A DNA stretch of 64,000 nt, from positions 53,200,690 through 53,264,689 of the forward strand of contig CM054155.1 in NCBI GenBank assembly GCA_028751875.1. The letters run 5' to 3'. This document shows, piece by piece, positions 10,113 through 19,565 of the stretch. Each line of letters starts with the position of its first letter. The stretch's first letter is position 1. The position numbers and the translations under genes were made by a program. Below the pieces are notes generated by a model. The model saw only the letters and a list, made by a program, of their open reading frames with translations, was not told the DNA's origin and searched no databases. Source of the stretch: Rapana venosa (Eukaryota; Mollusca; Gastropoda; Neogastropoda; Muricidae).

Positions 10113-12250
10113 AAATGAAAGAAAAAAAAAAAAAATGAAACAAAAAAAAAAAAGAAGTGAACAATGAAAAAAAGAAAAAAATGAGAAGAACACAATCTAG
10201 AAAAAAAAAGACAAAAAAAACCGAAAAAATGAAAAAAACAGAAAAAAAAATAAAACCAAAAAAATCACCCACGAATCAGCCCCCCCCAGCCCCCCCCCAC
10301 CCCCCCCCCCCACCCCCGCCTATCCCCACAACCCCCCCACCTTACCCACCAACCCCCACACCCTCTCCCCCCTCCATCCCTACCCCCCCTCTTCGCCCCA
10401 CCCCCCCCCCCCACCCACCCACCACCATCCTCCAATCCCCCTCACCATCCCTTCCCCCTCCACCCCCACCCACCCATCCACCCCCCCCCCCCCCCCCCCC
10501 TCCCGAAATCCCCCCCTCCCTCCGCCCCCCCCCAACATCCCCCCCACACGCCCCCAATCCCCCATCACCCCACCTCCATCCTCCCCCCTCTCCCTAATTC
10601 CACCCTATCCCCCCAAATCCTCCAGCCCATCCGCCCCTCCTCCCCCTAAAAATCCTCCCTTCCCCTCCCAATAAAAAGAACAATCTCCCCCCTACCCCCC
10701 TCCACCCTCCTCCCATCACTCAACCCCGCCCCCCCTCTCCTCCAATCCCGCATTTCACTCCCCCCACCCCCCCTCACCACCCATCCCCCCCCACCCCTCA
10801 AAATCCCCCCCCGCCCCAAAATCTCAAAGACCTCTCCCCCCCCCATCCCCCACACTTCCCACCCAATTAACACAATCCCCCACCCTCCCTCCCCTCCCCA
10901 CCCCCCCCACACCCCTACCCCACTCATCCCCTCCAGCTCCCACCATCCCACCCCATCCCCCCCCCCCCCCCCCCCCTCCCCACCCATCCCCCTCCCCCCC
11001 CCTTCTCCCCCCCCCCACCCCCACCCCTCCAGCCCCCCCCCCCTCCCCCTAGCAAATATCCCCAACCCCACTCCCCCCCTCACCTCACCCACAAGGCCCG
11101 TAAATGCGTCCCACCGCCCCCCCCCCTCAAGCCCTCCACCCCCACCCCCCCCCCCCCCCACGCTTCCTCCTCTCGCACCCCCACCCCCCACCCGACTCCC
11201 CCTCACATCCCAACAAAATCCCCCCCCCATCCCACCCCCCCCTCTATCACGCACCAATCATCCCCCCCCCCACACCCCCACCCCTCCATCCCCCATCAAT
11301 CCACACCCCAATCCACCCCCCCACATCCCCACCCCCCCCAACATCCCCTCATCGCCCTCCCCACCATCCCCCTCCCCGCAATCCCACCCCCCCCTCCCCA
11401 ATCCCAATCCCCCGCTCTCAACGCCTCCCAATCAAACCAGCCCCATCCCTTCCCACATTCCCCTCCACCCCCCCCCCGCCTCCACCCCACCAAAAAATTC
11501 CCAGACCCCCCCCCCACTCCTCCATCCCCCATCTCCCTATCACCTAATCTCCACCCACCCCCCCAATCCCCCTCCCCCCCCCCCCCCCCCACCCCTCCCC
11601 CCCCACCCCCACCCTCCATCTCCCCCTTCCCCAATCCCCCCACCTACCCCCCCCCTCCCCTGTCATTCACCTAACTCCCACACCCTCACACTCCCCCACA
11701 CCCCCCCCCCCCTCCCCCCCACCCTCCCCACCCTAGCCCCCCCAACCCCGCCCCCCCCATCCCACTCCCACACCCCCCCCCCACCCCCCCACTCCCCCAC
11801 GCCTACCCCCCCTCTCTCCCCCCCCGCAATCCCTCCACACCCGCCCCCCCCCTAATCACCACCCCCCATCCCCACATTCCTTCCCACCTCCCTCCCCCCA
11901 TCCCAATCTCCCACTCCCCCCAATCTAATCTCCCCCCCCCAAATCCTCCCCCTCAACCATCCACCAATCCCTCCCCCCCCTCACCCCACCCCTCCCCACC
12001 CCCCCCCCAATCATCCCTCTCCCACAAATCGCCCCCCCCCCCCAACCCCAACCCCCCACTCCCCAAACAAGCCCCCACATGCACCATCCCCCCCCATCCT
12101 CTCCCATCTCCCCCCTCTCACCCGCCCTCCCCCCTACCCCTCTCCTCCCAATCCCCCTTCACCCATCCAATCCCCCCTACACCATACTACTCTCTTCCCC
12201 CGTTTAAATATTACATCCAACCCCCCCCTAACTCCCTTCAAAGACAACCC
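10015..12250. other. A-rich then C-rich low-complexity block, probable artefact
   Basis: About 250 bases of nearly pure A with a few G, C and T, then about 1.9 kb made almost only of C with A and T interruptions. The Pro-rich and Gly/Trp-rich frames here are meaningless. The block lies inside gypsy RNase H. The residues ETD before it and LQRLLIRIMRF after it are normally only about 20-30 residues apart (established knowledge of the family). I infer a consensus or assembly artefact, or else a simple-repeat insertion. Confidence 0.8.
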
Positions 12251-12254
12251 TAAT

Positions 12255-12480
12255 CCATTACCCCACAAAGTACAAAAATTATTATTATCCGTCTCAGCGC
12301 AACTGGAAAACCTAACCAATCCCCTGAGGTATTTGGAAAACATTCACAAGCCCAAGTAGAAAAATGCCAGAACATTCCTTCTCTATCTGGGCATCTAACA
12401 CCTCAGCTCTGCCTCAGTCAACTACTAGAGGCTATGCTATCGTCACCAAGGTGTCTCCATCTCACAGCCTTAGAAGCCGC
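12255..12480 (-). pseudogene. Gypsy RNase H, N-terminal part
   Basis: A motif close to AQIEKEC, a hallmark of gypsy RNase H, lies near 12370-12400, followed by ETD-like sequence near 12285-12300. The similarity stops where the C-rich block begins and resumes at about 9985 on the other side of it. Confidence 0.7.
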
Positions 12481-13262
12481 CCCTAGCCCTAACTAACCGC
12501 TGACAGCACTGACTACAGATAATCCAAACTGTTTATAAAACCCAAGGGCTGATGTAGATGACGTTGCCATTGATCAATTCAAAAGCAATGTTTGGGTTCT
12601 CCCTATGGTCCATGCGGGTGTCCTTCTTCAACAGGTCTGTGAAGGTATTCATGGAGTGCCATTTCAGAATGAACATGCTGAGTTAATTATAACATGCCAC
12701 AGACTGTCCTAAGTTCCTTCATGGACTTTGGAGCAGCAATCTCCTATGAAAGCTTTTCTTTCACCACCAGGTCTGGGCGATTTCTTTCAGCAAAATGATG
12801 TGCCTAAAGAACTTGACCTCTGATATTCTTGAAGCAGCAATATTCTCGGTATCCACTTTCTTTCAATTCTTTGAGGACAGCATCCAGTCTTTCATCATAG
12901 CCCTTTTCATCTCTCCCGTAAATGATGTCATCCATATGGCTTCACATCCCTTGTAGACCCTTTAAGGTGTCTTTCATCTTCTCCTGGAAACACTCTGGAC
13001 CAGAGATACCCCAATGGCACTCTTTTGAAAGCATAGCGACCAAACGGATTTATGAATTGGCATACTGATGCTCCCTCTTCCGAAATGGGAACCTGAAGAA
13101 CGCCCGATTGACGCAACCAGTGTGGGGTGAAGTACTTTGCCCATGCTAACTGTGGTGCAAGGTCTTACCAGATTAGGCAACATGCAAAATGGCCTCATCC
13201 AACCTATTCAGTCTTTTGAAATCAACGCATAGTTCTGACCGCTAGGCCATTCGGTTTCACTA
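12480..13262 (-). pseudogene. Gypsy reverse transcriptase domain
   Basis: Minus-strand motifs appear in order: VVKPNG and LCVDFKRLN near 13195-13260; NPFGRYAFKRVPLG near 13015-13060; ECFQEKMK near 12965-12995; the catalytic MDDIIYG at about 12915-12935; DERLDAVL just after it; and LLKKDT near 12620-12640. These are the conserved blocks of a Ty3/gypsy RT, including both Asp residues of the active-site box. At least three frame changes break the reading frame. Confidence 0.85.
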
Positions 13263-14966
13263 CTGGTAACAAAAAATTTTTTGGAGATTTTCTTTTTTTT
13301 GAATTTTTTTCTGAAAATTTTAAAACAACATTTTTGTTTTGTTGTTGATTAATTCTTTCACTTTTAGTGTAGGGGTTGTGTCCTCCTTTTTCTTTTTTTT
13401 GGTTGTTTTTTTTAAACCCTTACCTTTTTGATGGCCATAAGGTTTACATTAAGTGAATGCTTTAAAAATAATAAAAATTTTATATGAGTCCAGTTTAAAC
13501 AAAATTGTTATTTGTTTCCCTTTTTCTGAAGATGGTTTTTCAAATTAAATTTTTATTTTTACTTTAATTAAAATTTCAGAAATTTTTCCATAAATGTTGC
13601 TTTTCGTAAAAACAAAATTTTTGGTTTTGTAGCCCCTTTAATGTTTTCACTTTAAAATATGTGTTGTGTTGAGATTTCGGTTTCGTTTTTAAATTGGGTG
13701 TTTTCCATTTTCTAATGTTAGGCCCAATCTCAATGTTGGAATAAGGAAAAAAATTACTAAAATATTGTTTTTCCACATAATTTCAACAATTAATTCTGTC
13801 CCTTTTGAAATTCCTTTTTAAAACTTATTTTACTATACTTTTCCCGTAAACCATTTTCAGGTTTCCTTTTTTTTGGTTTGAAAGAATAACTATTTAAGAA
13901 TAAAATGCCTCAAAAAAAATGAAGGTAAATAATTCTGTTAAGGAATGTTTTTAAACCCAGACAACAAAGTGAAAAGGAATAGTTGGGATAAACCCTTTTT
14001 TAAAACCACTTAATTCTCCTGTAGTTTTTCCTTCAACTTTCCTTTGTAAATTGATGTTTTTTAGGTACCTATAAATCTCCAATAATTTCATTAAAGTAAG
14101 CCTCAAAATTTAGGGTTATTATTATTCACCTTTTTTGAACAAAGACAACAATGCCTTGCCCATTTTTTGAAAACCTTTTAAATAAAGTTTTGAAAACAAT
14201 ACCAAAATTCATTTAAAATTTTTTATGATTGTATAAAAATTTTAATAAATCCACTACACCCTCTTTTTTTGGGTTTTTTAAATTTTTTTAAGGAAAACAT
14301 GCCTTTTCCCTTTTGGGGAAAAATTTTAAAATAAGGCATGGAACAATACAAGATCTTTCATTGTTTCCCTTTAAATTTAAAATTTAAATAATCCATTCCT
14401 TTTTCTGTTTTTTTTCAAACAAATTTTTTTCTTAAATAACTTTGGAAACATTGTCCAGAACTGCTGATTTTCTCTATGAAGGTTCTTTTCAATGATTTAA
14501 TGTTTTTTTCTAACTTTAAATTTTCAAAAATTTTCTCTCTAGCATTCGAAAAATTTGCCCGGAATCTTTGATTCAACCTGATGCGTAGTTTATTTAAAAT
14601 TAATAGTTTTTCGGGCCCTTCTGGTTCAACTTTTTAACCGGCAACATCTGTCGGTCTGTCAGGGTTTCTTTTTAAATTGATTTTTCTCCATTCTGCATTT
14701 TTATAAATCGTCATATTGTCATCTGCTGTTCTAAATTTTTGGTTCATCCATTTTGCTAATGAAAACGTTAATTTCAATATTATGGTCAATAAGGCTTACA
14801 GCTAGTTCTAACATTTTCTGAGTTTTCTCACTTTGCTTTAATGAAAAACACGTTTCCTTTTTATTTTCATTCCACACAAGCTTATTCATCGTTAGGTTTT
14901 CATTAAAGACATTCGGTCTTCCATCAGTTCTGTCACAAAGGTTTAAACAAAGTTCCAAAGGCATAT
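13263..14966 (-). pseudogene. Poor copy of LINE 5 (RT part), left of nested insertion
   Basis: Collinear with about 54.95-56.74 kb. Matching stretches include the GGTTATTATTATTCACC area at about 14118 (against about 55868) and the segment from about 14755 up to AAAGTTCC at about 14950 (against 56555-56736). Most positions beside homopolymers are blurred, so no usable frame remains. The copy is cut at 14966 by a nested LINE and resumes at 18985. Confidence 0.8.
14955..14966. repeat. Left target-site duplication of nested LINE
   Basis: CCAAAGGCATAT here and CCACAGGCATAT at 18985-18996 flank the inserted LINE. The uninterrupted site at about 56736-56748 has a single CCACAGGCATAT. The one mismatch fits the poor consensus here. 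Confidence 0.8.
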
Positions 14967-15229
14967 TTCTTCTTTGCGTTGCCTGGGTTATATTGTGAGC
15001 CCAGATCTTCTAAGGACTTCAGCAGTTGCTGTTGCTCAGAGGCGTGGGCTCAGCCCAAACACTTCCACCTTAGCTTTCTGGAGTGTTTTGCGTTTTGTAG
15101 GATGTGGCCGTATCATGTTCTTTTTTCTCCACAGGGAACTTAGCAGATGGTGCAATTTGATTTTCTGTGGGGGTGTTTATCAGCCTTTGTGCCCTTGCGT
15201 ATCGAAAATGACCACTTCTTGTCGTGAAA

Positions 15230-15880
15230 GCTGTTAAAAGGGGTTTGGGTTTTTGAGTGTGATTAAGGAGTTTGAAATGTTTTCATCTCCATTTTGGTTG
15301 ACAGGGTTGTTCTCTTGTCCTCTCTGCCCCTTTTTTTGGCAACTTGTTGTTGTTCTTTCCTTTAATGCCGCATGGGGACCTGGCTCAATGCTTAGGGCGT
15401 AGGGTTCAGTGGTCGGTTTTAGGACTGCGCAAGAGTGTCGTTCGGTAGGAAGACACGGTGTTGTTGTCCACTCTGCTGTTGATGACATTTGCTGCATGGA
15501 TCAGGGTTCTACTTCACCCTTGTAGTTAGTACAATGCAGGCTGTTGGAATAGCTTCAGCCTGCCTTTTCTCCATTAGGGTACTGAATGTAGACCCGCACC
15601 TCCACACTTGACAGCATAAATTTGAGAATCCATCGGTGTATATGTGAATTTCAAGCTTTCTTGGGGGTATCTTTCTTCCAACATGGCTAGTGTGAGAGTC
15701 TTTTTCACAATTTCACTCTGCTCATTTTTTGTGTTATGGGGGGAAACCCAAGAGGTATTTATTTTGGTATGGGTTTCTTCTTTCTTCCCCAGGGGTGGTG
15801 TCAAGAGAGAAAAGTTTTGACATGGTCTGGAAGCTTTGCTTGGTATTTTCGTACTAGGCTCTAGTTTCAAGGGCAAAGCT
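15230..15880 (-). pseudogene. LINE 4 RNase H domain
   Basis: Minus-strand YTPMDSQIYAVKCGGAG near 15594-15650 corresponds to the YTDGS...NGGAG start of RNase H; the expected D is recovered if one frame slip is allowed. Ala/Leu-rich sequence follows near 15440-15480. Stops and frame changes break it. Confidence 0.6.
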
Positions 15881-16330
15881 AGATCGCTTTAGCCTGCCTG
15901 AGGATAGTTGTTTTATCCTTTTTTTCATTGGGTGATCTGTAGTGCACTCGGATTTGTTTGATTGTATCAGGGCCTTCTGTTTCTTCTTGTAAATAGGGAG
16001 GAATGCCAGTCATTCTTCCATTTTGTTGATTTGGTGTAGACTTCAGTGCCCCTGTTATGATTCTTAGTGCTTGATTTTGGACCTTGTCAAGAGTTTGATG
16101 GTGAGTCTTGGCAGCTGTCATCCAAGAGTTAGATCCATATTCAAGGTGAGGTCTTACTGCACCTTGGTAGTCTGTCTTCAGTAATTTTGCATTTGCTCCC
16201 CAGTTGGTTCCTGCCAGTTTCCGCATGATGTTTAGTTTTCTTCTGGCTTTGTTCTCTGCTTCATTTATATGAGCTTTTCATGTCATTCGCTTGTCAAAAG
16301 TGACTCCCAGGTAGGTTTGATGATCCTCAA
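15880..16330 (-). pseudogene. LINE 4 RT thumb/connection
   Basis: An open minus-strand frame at 15879-16226 contains LAGTNWGANAKLL, VRPHLEYGSNSW and LDKVQNQALRIITGA. These are the well-conserved segments just after the RT domain in Jockey/I-type LINEs. The frame is the longest clean piece of this element. Confidence 0.82.
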
Positions 16331-17020
16331 ATTTTAGCGTGGTGTTTCCAAGGGTAAGTATCCCAGGTTTTGCTTTGGGTGAGAGCATGAAAAGAGTGGC
16401 TGTGGACTTCTCCCTGTTGATTGTTTGCACCAGCTTTCAGCCCATGCTGAACATCTCCAGGGCAAGTTGCATTTTATAGGTTGCTGTTGTTGCATGCTCT
16501 TTGTTGCTCTCAGAGTACCAGGTTGTCTGCATAAAGCACGGCATGGACACCTTGGTAGTTTGCGACCAAAATCGTTGATGAAAAGGATGGAAAAAAGTGG
16601 GTGAGAGCACACCTCCCCGGGGGAACACCCTGCCTCAGTAACACCTTTCGGCCACAGTGGCCATCCACCGACACTCTGGCTCTTCGGTTGTGCAGGTAAG
16701 ATTTGGTACACTGGTACATGTTGCCTTGGATGCCATTTCGCAGGAGTTTCACAGGAGGCCGTCTTTTCAGACCTTGTCAAAGGCCTTCTGTAAATCAATA
16801 AAGACCGCCAGAGTGACCTTCTGAGACTGGAAAGCATCCTCTATAACTTGGGACAGGTGAGTTGTTTGATCTTCTGTACTTCTGTGTGTTCTTGCCTCTT
16901 TTAAGGATGGGAATCATTGTAGCTTCCTTCCAGCACTGCGGAGTCTGCCCCTCTTTCCTGCTGAGGTTGAATATGTCCAAAAGAGTTTGGAGCGATGAGT
17001 TGCCTAAATGTTGTAGCATC
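16330..17020 (-). pseudogene. LINE 4 reverse transcriptase
   Basis: Minus-strand CWKEATMIPILKRGK near 16900-16945 is followed by an AFDK-like segment near 16775-16800, LLRNGIQGNMYQ near 16705-16745 and VSVDGHCGRK near 16645-16670. A GGVLSP segment follows near 16605-16625. The active-site box near 16513-16536 reads YADN instead of the usual YADD, so the second catalytic Asp is missing in this copy. Frame shifts separate the blocks. Confidence 0.82.
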
Positions 17021-17699
17021 TCGTTTGTGATGTTATCAGGGCCAGGAGATTTCTTTTTCTCATTTTGGATGGATTGGTTTCGTTTGGCATGGAGAGGTCT
17101 TGTTCTTTGGTCTGTGTTGGGCGATTTTCTGCTAATTCTGTCCCTTTTTCTTCTTTTTCTTTTATTCCTTCTGTAAGTGCTTTGGGAATGGTGGTGTTGC
17201 TTTCTTCTGCATAGGTGTTGGGAAAGGTGTTTGCAGCTGCCTTTCCTGTTTGCATCTGTCCATTTTCCTTAGGGTGGGTCTTCTGTCCCTTGGTACCCTT
17301 ATCATTCTGCCTTCATTCGAGGGTTTGGACTTTGGCGGTATCTTTCCATATTTAAACTTGCCGTCTTTTCTTCCAGCCTGCACGCTTGTTTCTTTTATCT
17401 TGTTCTTAGGTTTGGCGGAAAATTTTTCAGTTGTGTTATTTTCTTGGCTCGCTGTGTCTCAGCTTTTCTCTGCTTCTTTAAGAGCATATGGTCGTGCAGC
17501 GCTTCGGGACCAGTAGGGTTTGTAGTCTTTTCCTTGCTCCCTTGGTTGCATCCTTAGCAGCTTGAAGGTGCTGTTGTAATTACTCCTTAAACTTGTTGAT
17601 GTTCCTTCCCTCTGTCTTGGTTTCTTTGTCAGCTCGGTTTTGTTCTAATGCGAAGAGAGCCCATTTCCCTTTCTTGTAGTTCCATTGTGGGTGTTGGCA

Positions 17700-18340
17700 T
17701 GTCAGGCATTTTAACACCACTAATGGGAGGATAACTGGGCGATGTCACTTCCCACCTAGTTGATGTTCACCTTTCTGCTGATTTTTTCTGTGGATGTCAT
17801 CATGCAGAAAGCCAGGTCCCGTTTTTGGTGGTTGTTTTTGCCAAGAGGGGGGGGGGGGGGGGTTTTAGAAGGTCGGTGGATCAGTGGGATATTGCAAGGA
17901 TTAGTGGTGTTCATTCTTGCCAAATTCTCTATTCTTCTCCTGTGAGTCCAAGGTATTGTATCCAGCTCTGGCCCGGCTGTTGAAGTCACCAGTGATGAGG
18001 GAAATCGCTGTCAGTGCTAGCAGGGTTGTCGTCAGGGCCAATAGTAAGTTGCGATGTTGAGGATGTGTTTGAGGTGGAACCTTGATTGAGCATTCGGATT
18101 CTTCATGTATCTTTAGTTGTTTCACTGGCGTTTTGATTGTTTCTGACCCGTGTTAGCACTCCTCCATTCCTTTCCCTTGACGGTCACTCCTGAACTGATA
18201 GCCTTAATCTTGAAAGTCTTCCTTCCTGCAGATGTGTTTTTGAAGCAGCAGTGCTTATATTGTTCACATGTAGGAAAACTTTGGGATCTTCCTCTTTGGG
18301 TTTAAACCCTTCTGCATTCCAATGCATGATGTTTGATTGA
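17700..18340 (-). pseudogene. LINE 4 endonuclease
   Basis: The minus-strand start motif MHWNAEG lies near 18310-18332 and THLQEG near 18222-18242. GDFNSR lies near 17975-18000, and a segment ending in a proline-rich HRP-like motif near 17725-17750. This is the order of an AP-type endonuclease. A G-run at 17848-17863 probably reflects a consensus fault. Confidence 0.78.
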
Positions 18341-18984
18341 GGGGGGCTTTTCTTTGGTTGGCCAGTCGCTTCCGATTTTCCCTCTGGGCTCCACAAGACG
18401 AGACGAGGAACCTCCAGTCGTTTGGGGGGGGTTCCTTTTAGGCCTGGAACCCGGCGCTGCACCTGCCTGGCGGATCCCCACAGGCGAGCACCATTCAAAT
18501 TTATCTGGTCTCCAAACATCATTTTAGGTATAATACATTTGGGGTCGTGTTTTGGTTGGGCGCCTGACGGCCCGACACCTATGATTTCAGCTCCTTTGGG
18601 GGCATGGGCGGGTTTTCCTCCTGGGTATTCTTCGAGTTTTCCTTCTCCATGCATGGGTTTGAAATCAGGTTTCCGCTCTCCTAGGTGGATTTTGTCAGCA
18701 AAACGGGCTCACCTACCTACCTGGTTATCCCGCCAGGCGCTCGGTCTCCCCACAGCAGGTCTTTGCGAAAACAGGGGACACCAACGAGTAGGTGCCTGCT
18801 GTGGAAAGTTGCGATAGGAGAGGCTATGCATCACCCTTCTGAAGGGTACCCCTCTTGCCTGGCAAGCCAAACAGAGGTTGCAGCTTCACTATCCCTGGGA
18901 AGCAGAGGTGTAGAGCGGATGCTCAGAACTGCACATACTTCCCTTCACAGGCAAGATATCCAGCACCAGACCCTGTGGTCCCCC
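18340..18984 (-). pseudogene. LINE 4 5' region, ORF1-like or leader
   Basis: A minus-strand frame at 18184-18654 runs from Gly/Pro/Lys-rich sequence straight into the endonuclease. Retroelement ORF1 proteins can be of this basic composition, but no zinc knuckle is seen, so the role is uncertain. Confidence 0.5.
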
Positions 18985-18996
18985 CCACAGGCATAT
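18985..18996. repeat. Right target-site duplication of nested LINE
   Basis: CCACAGGCATAT, the partner of 14955-14966. It lies in the codons for the endonuclease SDHMPV motif of the host LINE. Confidence 0.8.
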
Positions 18997-19565
18997 GATC
19001 TGAGTCAAATCTGTCTTTAACTGTAAGCTGGCATAAAGAGTGAAAAACAACAAATACATCACTTGACATTATGAAACAATCATTAACACTACTGCCGGAA
19101 TCTGAGATGTATGTATAGCAACCTAAAGGGTCGCCCTCACATACACCATTAAGAATACATAAATCAAAAGTTACACATAAATTCAACAGGCGTTTTCAAT
19201 AAGTATTTGTTACTTTATCATGAGACTTTCTGTTCATATTTACTGGTTGGCTTGTATGTATTAAATCAATAATATTTTCATTTGACAAAATTTGTTGGGT
19301 TTTAAAATCAGCTGTTCTACTATTGAAATCACCTGACAAACAATGAATACATCATCATATTTCAGCAAACAGTCAGTCAAACTTCTTCCAGTATACTAAA
19401 CCCCAATCAACATCAAAATAGGAATAAAAAGGAGATCCCTCTGGTGGCACATATACACAAATATACAAATATCTTTCAGTGTTCAACATGTCCTTACTTC
19501 GGAATACCAAAAAGTTGGAGTAGCAACATCAATGCCCGAACTATGAAGCTTACACTTTCTTTATC
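18997..19565 (-). pseudogene. Copy of LINE 5 endonuclease, right of nested insertion
   Basis: Nearly base-for-base the same as 56749-57310. It includes a minus-strand frame with LNGVCEGDPLGCYTYISDSG and a DRFDSDHMPV end that is interrupted by the insertion. The match ends abruptly at about 19565, where C and A homopolymers begin. Confidence 0.88.

Larger units (their letters stand above)
8370..13262 (-). mobile_element. Ty3/gypsy-type LTR retroelement, pol region
   Basis: Minus-strand pol in canonical gypsy order: reverse transcriptase, RNase H, integrase zinc-binding part, integrase core. Two homopolymer blocks interrupt it, at 9195-9431 and about 10015-12250, yet the protein similarity resumes after each with little apparently missing. 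The 5' part (gag, protease, 5' LTR) is absent: the element stops at 13262, where a poor LINE copy begins. No LTRs were identified. Frames shift several times and stops are present, so it is a relic or a mis-called copy. Confidence 0.85.
14967..18984 (-). mobile_element. Nested LINE 4, I/Jockey type with RNase H, about 4.0 kb
   Basis: A 4,018-base insertion read on the minus strand. In order it carries a C-terminal part of an ORF1-like region, endonuclease, reverse transcriptase, thumb and RNase H. Target-site duplications of 12 bases flank it. The 3' end at 14967 begins on the plus strand with TTCTTCTTTG; no long poly(A) is present. The presence of an RNase H domain places it near the I group rather than CR1/L2 (established knowledge). 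Frames are interrupted several times, so this copy is probably inactive. It is absent from the matching site at about 56740, so it inserted after the two copies separated. Confidence 0.85.

Noticed and set aside
10157..11643. Pro-rich and Gly-rich open frames of 100-200 residues
   Set aside because: They come from nearly pure C sequence inside a gypsy RNase H gene and reflect composition only.
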